DNA of 64,000 nucleotides from Morchella semilibera (lineage: Eukaryota; Ascomycota; Pezizomycetes; Pezizales; Morchellaceae): positions 470,780-534,779 of the forward strand of contig CM018610.1 of NCBI GenBank assembly GCA_009192285.1, read 5' to 3'. Below the pieces are notes generated by a model. The model saw only the letters and a list, made by a program, of their open reading frames with translations. It had not been told where the DNA came from and did not search any database. The position numbers and the translations under genes are program-made. This document shows positions 22,505-35,485 of the stretch, piece after piece; the first letter of the stretch is position 1, and every line of letters starts with the position of its first letter.

Positions 22505-25500
22505 ATGGCATCACTACCACCCACCGTCCCCCACCCTGCACTGAAATACGCGCCAGTTCCGCCAGGAGTGGAGCAACCACCACCACACCCAGCTGTGGTC
22601 AACTATGGGTCCTCGCCGCCGTCAGCAAAGGTATCGTTGGCAACCTGGTGGGAAAAGTTTAAGAAGAAGCCTACAGCTCCAAAAGAAGGCGGGGATAAGG
22701 GTACAGTGCTATGACCTCTCCCCAATCACAATCCCCATCATACATTGCTATAGAGTTTCATTAGGAAGCTCCCCCCCGTGCCGCTCTAAGAGATTCTTTA
22801 GCTCACGTTTGCCATAGACCACACGCCGGGTATATTTGGAGTACCTCTAAGCAAAAGTATCAAGTACGCCAATGTTGCGATCTCGTTAACAGACGCAAAT
22901 GGCGAGCAATTTATATACGGCTATGTCCCGATTGTGGTCGCTAAGTGTGGTGTTTTCCTAAAAGAAAAGGGTGAGTTTTTCAGCTGGAGGCTCAGCTATA
23001 GTTCCCTAATATAATTTTCTGATTTTTGGTCCCTATAAACAGCTACCAATGTTGAGGGAATCTTTCGACTAAGCGGCTCTGCAAAGCGGATAAAGGACCT
23101 ACAAACTATCTTCAATTCCCCGGATAAGTATGGTAAAGGACTTGACTGGGCTGGCTATACCGTTCATGATGCGGCGAACATTTTTCGCCGATATCTCAAT
23201 CAATTACCTGAGCCGATTATTCCTCTGGATTTTACGCTCGATTTCGTGAGCCATTGCAGTGTGCGCCGGAGCATTTCGATGCCCTTGCAGCTATCCGCGC
23301 CTATCAAGATCTGATCGGAAAGCTTCCTGCACTTAACAGACAGCTGCTGTTGTACATCCTGGATCTTTTAGCCGTTTTCGCCTCCAAAGCCGAGCAGAAC
23401 TTGATGACCGCAAGCAACTTGGCGGCTATCTTTCAACCCGGATTAATAAACCACCCGACGCATGACATGTCACCCAATGACTACAAGTTATCTCAGGATG
23501 TACTAGTATTCCTTATTACCAACCAAGATCACTTTTTGCTGGGGATGCGAGGGAACCCCGAAACCGAGGCGGTAGATAACCTCAGTGTACCCGTTGCCCC
23601 GGCAACACCGGCGTCCCCACGGCGCGCAAAGACTGTGCTAAGTAGATCTCCGTCAAACTCGAGTGCTGGGGCAGATGACGTTAGAAAGTATGGTAACCTT
23701 CGAAGAAACGTTTCTGTTACATCCAAGAGGTCTATTGCTGGTAGCCCAATCTCTTCAGGCAATACTGGAGGGTTAGGCAGGAGTAACACACTTCCCTCAA
23801 AGAGGTCGCCTGCCGCATCACCAGTGACCTTTAGAGGAGAGAATAGTTCAACCCCAGGATCGCCCCGAGCAGGTTTAGCTGTGGATATAAACTCCATCTC
23901 GAGGTCTCCCTCTATTGGGGGGCGAGCGCGTGATAATACCACTCCGGTAACTCCGGTAACTACTGCATCCGATGATAGTTCTAGAACTGTAAAGCCCATG
24001 GAAGCCCCTCCTAGAACTGCCCCCCCACCTCCAATGAACACAGAGGTTCTACCAGCACAGTCGCGAGCTGTGACTACCCCAACTAAGGAACGTAATTTTC
24101 CTGCAAGTTTATTTGCAGGGTTATCGCCGGAGCCACACCAGAGAACTGGGAATAAGTTGAGGAAACAAAGACCTGGCAGCACCCCTCACTCAGCCGAATC
24201 TTCAACAACTAATCTAGGGGGCGATGCTAACGCCAGTAACCCGTCCATTCAAAATGGACAGGGGCCTCCTCCAACCTCACACTCATCTATCGGGGGAGAT
24301 ACGCTTGTACAGGCCCCGCAACACCCTCATACGGCTCCCACTACGTCCATGTTGAGCTTTTTTGGCGTTTCGCAGCAAGGCAATGCCCCCCACTCAGCGG
24401 CCTCATCAGCAACTTTGATGCCGGCAATGTCCCCGACCCCTTCAACTACTTCCAGCGTTGCTAGCCAGAGTAGTTCTCATGAGCTTTCAGATAATGCACA
24501 TCCTCCAAATTCTCCCGACAAGAAGAGGCGATCAAGGTGGCGATTATCTGGGCAAAAGTTTGATATCGCACCAACTAGTCCAACATTTGGCAATGGCCAT
24601 GGCCATACATCTACAGCAAGTCTAGCGGAGAGAATAAGGGGAACATCTCGGAGCCCCCCGCATCGAACTAGAAGTGTTAGTGGTGAAACTTCGGGCATGA
24701 GTGATAGTGAGGAAAGACGAAGTGCTCTGGGATGGCTCTCCCAAAAGTTGAATGAGCGGAGGCAATACCAGCAACAATGTGAGAGAGATCGAGAGCAGAA
24801 GGACCTTGGGCGCCCACGTGGGAGGGAAGAGATGCATCTTTCTATGGACAATTTACCAAAAATGACCATGCCATTACCAGGTTCTCCGCGAGTGCAACCG
24901 CCAACACCCTCTAGTGTATCGCTCCCCACACAGCCTACCCAAGAGCATATCCTAGAATCACCAAGAGAGAGGGAAAGTAATGGTATTTTCCGCCGCGACC
25001 GCCAACCACAGCAGCCACACCACCGAAACGTTCCGATGCATGGCCCCACGCAGCTACCTGCTCCAACTGTTCCGGCTCACAATCCCACTGCAATGCGCTC
25101 GTCTCCAATGAGCACACCACGCACCTCCGAGGAAAGAGCGCGTATGAGGGAGAGTCAACCTCTTTATAGGGAAACTCAGGCACAACAGTACCAGAGGGAA
25201 CTTCGGGCGCAGCACAAGGAGGGTCAGCTCGCTCAAAGGGAACCAGTAGCTCATCAAAGAGACAATCAAGGCCAGGTACGCTCAAGAGATGTTTCGATGG
25301 AAAGCCAGTCGCACCAAGGGGACACCCCATTAAGCAGAGTTGGAAGCCAGACGCACCCCAGAGAACTTACGCCCGGTCAGGGAGGAGGCCTTACGCGCCA
25401 GAGGGAGGTTTCAGCAGACCGAAGGGACAGTCAGACCCATCAGCGAGATCCTCCTAGGAATCATAGGGAAAGCCATAGTCATATGCACCAAAGAGAGTCT

Positions 25501-26100
25501 TCTACCAACTCACGGGACGGTCACATGCAAAGGGAGGTTCCAGCCGGCCCAAGGGATATCCATAAGAGGGAGGTATCAGGTCCAAGGGATGTCCAGGCGC
25601 AGTCAAAAGAAGTCCCGATGGGTCGAAGAGATATTCAGAGTACAGAGGCTCCGGTTTCAAAAGACGCTCAGTTTCAGCTAGGTCAAATACACTCAAGCGA
25701 GGCCTCGGTGGGTTCAAATGATATCCAGAGTAGGGATTTCCCAGTCCCAAGGGACTCTCAGATGCCGCATAGAGATACCTCAGGCAACCAGAGGGAGATT
25801 GCATCCCATCAAAGGGAAGCTTCGGCACATCATAGAGAATTAGCGACTCAGCACCATGGAAACTCAATGCATCAGACTGATGCCTCAGAACTGCCCTTAT
25901 ATGCACCTGTTCCCGGGGAATCGATTGAACCCGAAGCTCAGATCCAGGCGCGGCGGCGACCACAGGCAATACGTCCAGGGGAACCACTTTCACTACAAGG
26001 GGTTATGCCACAGGGGCCACCAGATGGACGCATTTCCGAGGGAATGCTCACTAGTCCTATGTCTCCTGGACCAATGTCACCTCCTGGAACAGCGTTGTAA
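22505..26100 (+). CDS. Rho GTPase-activating protein (Sac7/Bag7-like) with long disordered tail
   Basis: Stimulates GTP hydrolysis by Rho-type GTPases, controlling polarity and wall integrity. Exons are 22505-22700, 22818-22970 and 23043-26100. After a Pro-rich start the RhoGAP domain begins HTPGIFGVPLSKSIKYANV; the arginine finger lies in VEGIFRLSGSAKR, and PEPIIPLDF, NRQLLLYILDLL and MTASNLAAIFQPGL follow. The frame breaks at the T run 23230-23233; one more T restores FYARFREPLQ and gives a total of 1136 codons with stop, so a one-base deletion in the sequence is likely. Beyond the domain (about residue 260) some 870 residues are Ser/Pro/Gln-rich and lack folded motifs; residues near the end carry degenerate HQRE/GPRD repeats rich in arginine and glutamate. 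The upstream C/T-rich leader is very long. Confidence 0.9.
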
Positions 26101-27982
26101 GAGCCTAAATTATGTTGCTACTCCTGAGTCTTATTATATTGCTTCTTTCTTCCTCCTTTTTTCTTCTTTTTTTGTAATGAATGGTGTTATTTTATTCGGC
26201 CGCGGTTTTCCGTACTTTTTTACATCCTTCTGTAGGATATCTGGCTGGCGAGTTACTTAACCTAGTTTGTTCTGTTTTTTTGGAGCAAGTGCATTATGAC
26301 CCATTTCTTTTATCTTTTTTTCTTCTTCAATTCCACTTTTTTTTTTTTTTTCATATTTTTCTCTTTTTTGTCCAGACATGAGCAGCACGAATTGTCATGT
26401 TGGGACGAAGATAATTCACGAACGAACAAGCCAATGGAACGGGACGAGAAAATAAAAGGAACATTTTTCTTGTCCTCTTTTTTCTTCTCTTTTTACTGGT
26501 TTCGAGGCTCGGGTGTTGATTTTGGGAGGCGTGCTGCGTTTTGGGAGTAGGAGTCGGAGCTCCTTTGTGGGTTTCCTGTTCTGTTTTGTTTTTGTTACTT
26601 TGATGCCCGCGGGTGTTTTTATTCTTTCGGATTGTCGCTTCACAATGGGGAAAAGCGGATGGTATCGTCTTTTCTTCTTTCTTCTCTTTTCTTTTTCTTA
26701 TAATGTCTGATGATTATTACACCTCGCGAAGTTTGAATTTAAAACTTTGCGGATGTTTCTTTAACTCGACGCTATTTTTACCACTCATCCATTCTTGTGG
26801 GCGTACTTGTGGGTTATTCTTTTTCGGCGCGGTGCGGGGCAGAGTGGGGTGGGGGGGGGGGGGGGCGAGAATATATTTATGGGTTCGAGTGACTCTTTGT
26901 GAGTGTCCGTTTCGCGGATGTGGTAGCTATTCTGGTTAGAGTGATAGACGTTGCTGCGACTTGGATTTCATAGAGTAACAGACTGATGTCGATCTTCGCC
27001 TTTCCCCTCCCCATCAGATCACACATCTCACCATCTCTAGATCGCTGACCTACCTGCACCACTCCGACCTCTGTTAAGCCCCTCTTTAATGATATGGAAA
27101 ATACAACCCCCAAATACTTAGCCGGGGCACAAGTTCTATGAAAACCAAGCCCGATGGCCCGCGAAAAGAGCTGACGGTCCGTCCTGGGGGGGGGGGTGTT
27201 TGTTTCATGTATGTATATGATACTTCGGGGGTACTGGAACAGGTTTGGCGCATGGGCTGTAGAGTCTGATAATTGTAGTTGGGTGTTTTCGAAAGGGCCC
27301 ACCAACAGGTTGCAACAATGACCAGCAAGCAAGCGGGGTATTTTTCTTCTTTAGCTCAGTGTTTAAGCCCAGAAGCAACGCCGTACATCATGTACCTACT
27401 ACACCTACTTACTTATAAAGCAGATGGCTTTATCTGCACTGCACACTTATTGACTTATCGATAGATAGACAGATAGGCTCGTGACAGGTCTTTCTGGTGT
27501 TGTTTGAGTAGATATATTTGTAATGCATATCAGGATATGCATATGTAGACACAAAGGGAGGAATGTGATGGACCCTTGTTATTGCCTTCCCACTCATCCC
27601 CTCCTTTCCTCCCTGAGACAACAATTAACAATTATTATTGTTGTTGCAGGGGCTGCAAGTAGGCACCCGTAGGCTAGATTAGACTTTTCCGTAGGCTCGA
27701 CTTACGTCCTTTGCGGCTCTCCGATTTTGAGTCAACAACGTTGCCAGATGCCCCTCCCCCCGCTTTTTTGGCCTGCAGCGCTCCATCTGCACACGAACAC
27801 GAACACTTATTCCCACATCCATACCCAAATCCACCCTCTCTGCCCCCAAACCCAAACCCAAAGCTATCCACTCCCACACTCGTCCCTTCTTCCAATCGGC
27901 ACACACCCTCCACACTCCCCCAACCACCACCCCCGAGTTCTCAAAAAAGGCGTTCCTGAAAGCTCTCCGCACACCGAAAAAT
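26101..27982. other. intergenic region RhoGAP / glycyl-tRNA synthetase
   Basis: The first part is T-rich and probably 3' untranslated. G runs lie at 26851-26865 and 27186-27196. The last 200 bp before GRS1 is C/A-rich and stays open in the synthetase frame without an ATG; see findings. No separate gene is supported. Confidence 0.5.
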
Positions 27983-30274
27983 ATGGCAACAACAAAGACG
28001 GGCGCCCCGCTTGACCGCGGTACTCTAGATACGCTTCTACGCCGCAGGCTCTTCTACACACCGTCGTTCGAGATGTACGGCGGTGTGTCGGGGCTCTATG
28101 ACTACGGCCCACCTGGGTGCGCCCTACAGCAGAGTATCGTGGATACGTGGAGGAAGCACTTTGTCCTCGAGGAGGACATGCTGGAGGTCGACTGCACTAT
28201 GTTGACCCCACATGAGGTGCTTAAAACGTCCGGCCATGTGGACAAGTTTGCGGATTGGATGTGCAAGGACCCGAAGAGTGGGGAGATCTTCAGAGCGGAT
28301 CATCTCGTCGAGGAGGTCCTTGAGGCGAGATTGAAGGGCGATAAGGAGGCGAGGGGTGAAAAGGTCATTGTTGAGGAGGAGGATGCAGATAAGAAAAAGA
28401 GGAAGAAGAAGGTTAAGGATATACAGGCCGTCAAGTTGGACGATGAGGTCAGGAAGGAGTACGAGGAGACTCTTGCTAAGGTTAGTATTCTTATTCAGAT
28501 ATCCTTTTTTGTTTATCAAACGTGATTTTGAGACTTTCTACCATTTTCATTTTTGGATCCTCCAAATATCACTCGGTTTGATTTCAAACATTCGTGTTTT
28601 AAAACATTTATCTTTGGGCCAGTTGGAGGATTATTAAGCTAATCGGACTATTGGTAGATTGACAACTACGATGGCGCTGAACTTGGTGCCCTCATTCTCA
28701 AGCACAATATCACCAATCCAACCACCGGTGGAGCTCTGGAGCCCCCAGTTGCCTTCAACTTGATGTTTCAGACCTCAATTGGTCCCAGCAGTAACTTGCC
28801 TGGGTAAGCTTCTTCCCATCACACTTTTAGTTTTATATATGCGAGCATTCTCAACGATCATTTCCACTTGCCCAGTGTCTAATATGTCATAGCTATCTCC
28901 GTCCCGAGACTGCCCAAGGTCAATTCCTCACCTTCAACAAGCTTCTCGAATTCAACAACCTCCGCATGCCCTTTGCTTCTGCGTCAATCGGCAAGTCTTT
29001 CCGTAACGAGATCTCTCCCCGCTCTGGTCTCCTTCGTGTCCGTGAATTCCTCATGGCCGAGATTGAGCACTTTGTCGACCCCACCGAGAAGAAGCACCCC
29101 CGGTTTGCCGAGGTCGCCGACACCGTCAGCCTCAAATTCCTCCCCCGCAACGTGCAGGAGCAGGGGCAGACCACTATCAGCGTAAAGACCATCGGTGAGG
29201 CCGTCAGAGAGGGAATGGTTGACAACGAGACCCTTGGTTACTTCCTGGCCCGCATTCACCTCTTCCTCAAGGAGATCGGTATTGACCAGAACAAGGTCAG
29301 GTTCAGACAGCACATGCCGAACGAGATGGCGCATTACGCCACTGACTGCTGGGACGCTGAGCTTTTGACAAGTTATGGATGGATTGAGTGTGTTGGTTGC
29401 GCAGACCGTAGTGCGTACGACTTGACTGTCCACTCAAAGAAGACTGGCCAGTCGCTGATTGTGCGTGAGGCCTTGGAGGTTCCTAAGGTGTGGGAGCAGT
29501 GGGATATTGTCGTTGATAAGAAGTGGCTCGGTCCCCGATTCAGGGGGGACGCCAAGAAGGTCGAAGAGGCTATCGAGAAGGTCCCCCAGGAGGAACGCGA
29601 GAAGATGGCTGCAACCTTGAAGAAGGGTGGTAAGATCACTGTTATCGTCGACGGCCTCGGCGAAGTCGAGCTCGACAAAGTCACTGTTGAGAAGAACCAG
29701 CACATGCAAAATGGTAAAAGACACCCTCCCCGGCCTCCAAAGTCATAACATCCAGACTAACAAATAACCAACAGTGAGGGAATACACTCCCAACGTTATC
29801 GAGCCCTCCTTCGGTATTGGTCGTATCTTCTACTCTCTCATCGAGCACATCTACTGGACTCGCCCCGGCTCCGAGCTCCGTGATGTTCTTTCATTCCCCC
29901 CACGCATCGCGCCCACAAAGGTCCTCATCGTCCCCCTCTCCTCCAACAAGGAATTTGCACCGCTCGTCACCACGCTCTCGCACAAGATCCGCCGCGCCGG
30001 CATCTCAAACCGTGTTGACAACTCCAGCACATCCATCGGAAAGAGGTACGCACGTAACGACGAGCTCGGCACACCGTTCGGTGTCACGATCGACTTCCAG
30101 ACGGTTAAGGATGGAACTGTGACACTGCGTGAGAGAGACGGGATGAAGCAGATTAGGGCGTCCCAGGAGGAAGTCATCGAGGTCGTGAAGGGTATTTTGG
30201 AGGATAATGGGACGTGGGAAGAGGCGCTAGAAAAATATGGTGAATTTAAGGGACAGGAGCTGGATGATGAGTAG
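27983..30274 (+). CDS. GRS1: glycyl-tRNA synthetase
   Basis: Class II synthetase charging tRNA-Gly. Exons 27983-28480, 28658-28803, 28893-29713 and 29775-30274 total 1965 nt, giving 654 residues. Visible landmarks: [20 protein letters not shown] at the N-terminus, a Lys-rich eukaryotic insertion ([10 protein letters not shown]), [11 protein letters not shown], motif 2 [17 protein letters not shown], the [15 protein letters not shown] substrate loop, motif 3 [15 protein letters not shown], and the C-terminal anticodon-binding domain ([12 protein letters not shown]). Length fits fungal GRS1. Yeast makes cytosolic and mitochondrial forms from one gene by a non-AUG upstream start; here the frame upstream of the ATG is open and basic, so the same may hold. 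The sequence is intact. Confidence 0.96.
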
Positions 30275-31656
30275 GGTTGTAGTATACTGTATCCAGATGG
30301 CCTTGACCGGTAGATAGATCTAGGAAAAATAAATCCTTGATCGCAAATTATTATAAAGTAAATGCTTTAGAGATATGTATGCGAAAAATCTGCCGACTTA
30401 GTGTTAAAAACCACATTATGACTTAATTAAAGATAGGCCAGGTACTCGAGAAATAACCAATCAACATGTAGGTACAATCAACGGTAAACCGGCCATAATA
30501 TTGCATCGAGTGATGACCCATGCGGCGGTCAAATTATTTTAACCCAGGGACTAGTAGAATCAACTACTCTGAGGCGATCGGGCCATTCGGCGGCAACGAC
30601 CATCGCACCAGCAACCAGCGAACCCCCATTCACGATCACGATGGAGATCAATCCACAGCAGTGCTGACCTGGAGTCGAGTGACAGCCTATGATCACGGCT
30701 TCGCAGATCATCCTGTATGTAGTTTGCAGGTTATCGAACACCTCCTGTTGAACATGCGGACAAATGTGAGAGGTGACTAAAGCCGGTTATAACAGGGTGA
30801 TCATGATGTCCCGGTACCGAGAACCGTGTTGTGCAATAGGTGATGCCCTTACTGATATATGTAGGCAAAGAGATGCTAAAGCCAACGAGGCTATGATCAG
30901 ACATAAGATCAACAGGATCTAGCTTTAACATTTCCTAATTTCGTCACTTGGCTGCTGTATGTTTTCTTGGTATTTTTCTCTTGGTATTTTTTTTTAACAA
31001 AAAGTTGAGTGAGCTTAAAGGCTCTAGTGATGCTGTTAGTAGGGGATTATGAGGCATGTTAACGGTAGTTGGTAAATTCAACGACGATCCGGCCCCCGGC
31101 GGCCGAGCCTATCGGGGCTCTGGCTCGGACAATCTAGGAAGGCCCCACTAGTCGCAGTAATGGCCGGCTGAAATTAACGATTCGAAGAATCTCCCGGAGA
31201 CGCTGCGCTCTTTATCACCGGGTGTAATTTCTATCGGACCCCCAATCAAGTCTTTTTTTTTTTCGCCAATAATCTCAGGCTTATGAGCTGTTGCGACGGC
31301 GGGGCTCAGAGCACGCCTCAGTTAGCGTTGGGTTTGCGTTCTGGATATGAGGTTGCGTAGATTACTACGAGGGGGGAATATTGATTCCGCCTGAGGATTA
31401 TTTCACCAACAGGCCTGAATCTCATGGACCTTGACCGCACTTCGTGCATTAGGGAGGATATTGGTCTTGACCGAGTGATCTTTTGTGACCTGAGTAAGCA
31501 ACATTTGGCTATCTGATGGGTCTGATATACTTTTATACTCGATCTGGCCATCACTCAACCGTTGGAGACCATGGTCCGACTCTGTTAAAAACAATTATTA
31601 TAATTATGCAAACTATATTAGCTAATTGGTAACTAAACCACCCGACAAGCTATGTA

Positions 31657-31759
31657 CTCAAGTCAGGCAAGAAGAACCTGAACATCTTTTTTCTGGTAGT
31701 AACCAATTTGACCCCTGCTAGCGCGTTTTTATGTTCAGGTTCTTCTTGCCTGACCCGAG
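31657..31759. repeat. foldback (inverted-repeat) element, 29-bp arms
   Basis: Arms 31657-31685 and 31731-31759 pair almost perfectly (core TCAGGCAAGAAGAACCTGAA against its complement) around a 45-nt loop. TA lies at each outer edge. Non-coding; a compact MITE or hairpin. Confidence 0.75.
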
Positions 31760-33160
31760 TAACTATATTTTGGAGACTGCAGATGCTAATTCGTACTGCA
31801 TACGCATTCCTGCATGTCGCATAGACCCAGGAATATAAATACGACATCTAAGCTATTGAATTTTCCCGCAAAAAAAGAACATATGGGAACGAGCAGGTTT
31901 TTAAACAGAAAACAGGGGTAGCCCTTTTTAAACACTATCATGATGAAGTCGTACTCTACGTAGGTATTTTTTCAATCATTGCAACGAGCACATGGGCTGA
32001 GACTAGCTGAAAACGGCTCACCCGGGATCCGTGCCGGGTCACAACCTGCTGTATTCACTATTATGCAGTTGAATTAAGACCTCAGGATGGTCCGACACTC
32101 CTCTTGACACGCACAACGGCCTTGCAGCCGTGACGAGATTAACCGAATGCAGCAGCAGCAGCAGCAGTCAATAATGTCAATGGTCCCGACGTCCTGGGCG
32201 CGGTTCCAGAAGTCAATGGTAATTTTTTACCCTCCTTCGTATCAATCAGGACTTTTGCAATAAGCTTTGGCGTAGGGAATCTAAGTCTGCAACTCCAAGA
32301 AAACGGAGTAGAAGCAGTAGGGAAACGTCTAATTGGAAGTCTATTTGAGCTTTTCCCAAAGGACCACGTAATAGCTGCACCTACCTGTCTACAGCGATAG
32401 GAATGATTAATGGATATGGAGAGATATCTGTGCACCACACAAATGCTTTTTCCATAGATCATATCATTCTTGTCGCTGTATATACACCCTTAACATGGAC
32501 CCCAGTCCTGGGCCCTGGCGAGAAGAGGGGGAAAAATGACTGTGCTGTGCGTTGTCCTTCCACAAATCCAGTGGTCGGTTCCCACGATTTTGAAGGCGAC
32601 CACTATTTTGGGCTTTATTTTTGTACCTGGGTATGACCTCCTCACATTGGGACGAGGAAACACATACATACATGTGTGCCTATAGGCAACTCAATTGCAA
32701 GCCTGCACTCCCACAACTGCACAGCTGAATCTTGCGAAAGCTTAATCGAACCGAGAATTTTTTTTTTATAAAAAAAAAAAAAAAGAGAGCATCATGTGGA
32801 CGTTATTAAGTGGCGATGATGTATAACCACCATATCTTCCTTTGTCCCCGGCAATCCCCGCGACGATCTCCTCATAAGTGCCGAGGCAACGAGTGATATG
32901 TCATGAGCGATAAAGGCATCGGGATGCATCCCGGACGCTTAGGCAAACCAAGCCCAGATCGATTTTTTCTATTTATGGTTTTGCATTTTTGTCTTGGAAA
33001 AAGTGCCCTTTTCTTCCAGAAAGAAAACATACATTTCGCTTATTGAGGGAGACAATGCGATACGAGCTGTGTATGGATGGGGGATATCACACGTTTATAA
33101 ATAGAGACCCTCTATCTGGCCACGCAGCCAATAGAGTCAATGATTGGTGGGCTCATCGAG

Positions 33161-33182
33161 GTGTGTGTGTGTGTGTGTGTGC
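33161..33182. repeat. (GT)n microsatellite
   Basis: About eleven GT units in intergenic DNA. Confidence 0.85.
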
Positions 33183-35485
33183 CTGCCTGACATGAAGCCC
33201 GTCATGGTTGCACAAAGGTCGTACAAAGCGAGACAGACAGTCTGGAAAATGTTTCGAGGCAACACAAGAGTCATCGTAGGTGATTGCTATCAACTCTATG
33301 GGTAGTAATCGTAGGTGTGCGCTGCTGCTGCACTGCATGTTAATTGACAAAGCTTAAAGAGTTATATTTGGCCGACGGATTGCATTGGCGCAAGTGTAAG
33401 ATTCACGTCCCAGTAGGTTATGGCTCAGTAAAGTGCTTATGAGGGCGGCTCTGATCGGGCGTGTGATTAGTTGTATTTAGAGTGTATATATACCCTTGCG
33501 ATGTAGCCAGGAGTCTCGAGGTTGGCAAAAGATGAGTTATCAAAAAGAAGAAGGGCACCTATATTGAGATGGTTATTGTAAACTCATCTATCATGTATCT
33601 CTTCGAGAGATGTACCGCACAGGCGGTGGGGGCTCTAACGCGAATGAGGCATCACCTAACCCCGTCGCGGCGGTAGGGATAACAGAGTAGGGATTCTGGA
33701 GGTAGTCAAATCGGAGAGATATGTATCGCGCGCATCATAATCCCGGGGGTGCGCGGGTAGCAGGCTAGTTACTTCCAGATCCGCCCTCCTTGTCCCTGGG
33801 ACGAAGGTCTTCTTCGTATCTTTTTTTGCAGAGAGAGACAGGAGGTTCCAACACGGGGAAAGGGGGGGGGAACTAGTAACTACATGTACTTACATGTTGT
33901 AGGCGCACAGAATGATTACCTACTGTGGGTGAGGAGTAGTAGCGTGAACAAGATAGGGCTAATTGACTTCATTGGATCATGTTATGTTCCCTATCCCTTG
34001 GATTGGTTGGTTCGTAGTAATTATCGAAACCTACTTAATGGGTGCTGCTACTACACCTGACCGCATTCAGCCATGGGCTTAACAATTCGGGCTTCCTTTT
34101 TCCAAGGCTAAAGCGTCTGTGGGCAGCACCTAACCTACGGGCTACTACTACAGCAAGCAGCTAACGGTCTAGCTATATGATAGTTCAAACCTCCAGTTCC
34201 TTCCTTCCTTAAAAAAAAGGGTCTATCAGGTACTATTAGTTTTTCCCGGGGCGATTTTTTCTTCCTGGGTAAAAATAACCAGGGCCAAAAAAAAAGGTTG
34301 AGGGCCTCATTTCGTTGTCTCTGGTTCCTGAATGAGGCCAAGCCGGGTTTCGATTCGGCGTCCAATGGTGGTGATGACGTTTGATTCATGAGTGGTACGC
34401 AAGGATCATATCCAAAGCAGCTGGCCGATGGCGAACTGGTAAGGGGGATGGGGGGGGGGGGGGAGACGCGTGGTGGTGGGAAACTTCGTCAAGTCAGATA
34501 TGAGCACAGTTTTGCACAGCCCGAATTATTAGAGAAGAAGGCAAGCAGGGCGTAGACGAAAAAAAAAAAAAAAAAGGAAAAAGGAAAGTAGGTAAGAAAC
34601 AGAACAGACCTCAAATCATTAATTCGCTCTCGAGTGAGAGTGGCTGGGACCTGATTTGCCCCGTATCTAGAAGAGATTCTTGGGTACATGTAGGTCAGGT
34701 ACTTATAGATCATGCAGGTCGTCCTTGGAGGACACTTACTAGTAGGCAGAAACCTTTTCTCCCGTCCCGTCCCATCCATCCCACTTCTTACATATTGTTC
34801 TTCTTTCTTTACGACCCTTCCCTCTTTCCCTCTCTCACTTCCACTCACTTTTCTTCACATACGCCTCCGTCAAATCATCGTCTTGTGCACTTTTATCGCG
34901 TCAGCACAATTAGGAGCTGCACTTTCTGCATTGATCTAGGGCATTCTTCATTGAGGTAAAGTGATGTTTCTGCCTTTCTTTTCCTGTTGGTGGACATGGG
35001 TTTTTAGTGGTGGTGGTGGGGGGGCCTTTTTTTCTCTTTGGGAGCATTCGCTCGTGAGTCTCTAGCGCTACTGGAGGAGCATCGAGAGCTGCTTTTCTTG
35101 CAGGTTGCATACTGCTCCTCATCTGAAACTCGTGCCTAACACCTCACCAAGGTGTTTTACTTTTTGGGGTAGTCGAGGCGTGCATATCTTGTTCAGCCTC
35201 GGGCTTGATAGAGTTGTAGTAATAGTAGTAGTAGCATACATAGTGGGGGACCCAACTGGCTAACATAAATGTCTTCCACCACCCAGGAGTTTTTTTGCAG
35301 GTTTATCTTTCTGCACGCCCCTCACCCCACGATCAGATATATTTTTTCTTTTCTTGGACCTATATAAACAAGAAAAAAAGATAAAAGAGGAAACATCCTT
35401 AATCTTTAATCTTCTTTGAGTTCACGAGAAGTTATCCCTGCTCTCTTTTATATCCCCTCCAATCCCCTCGAATATATATCCCAAA

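Larger units (their letters stand above)
30275..35485. other. 5.2-kb gene-poor tract
   Basis: No supported gene. It contains a foldback element (31657-31759), a CAG repeat at about 32149-32168, a (GT)n tract at 33161-33182, a 14-G run at 34450-34463 and TACATGTA copies near 33881 and 34684. The last 700 bp before 35486 is C/T-rich and probably leader of the next gene. The minus frames near 31318-31594 and 32139-32462 have no domain. Confidence 0.5.

Noticed and set aside
23529-25330. Several minus-strand frames over 130 residues.
   Set aside because: Antisense to the RhoGAP tail, no domain, compositionally driven.
27340-27400. tRNA A-box-like TAGCTCAGTGTTTAAGC.
   Set aside because: No B box and no cloverleaf can be drawn downstream.
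30520-32462. Short frames in the 30-35 kb tract as possible genes.
   Set aside because: No domain, no plausible splice extension to a conserved protein, and biased composition; left as unannotated spacer.
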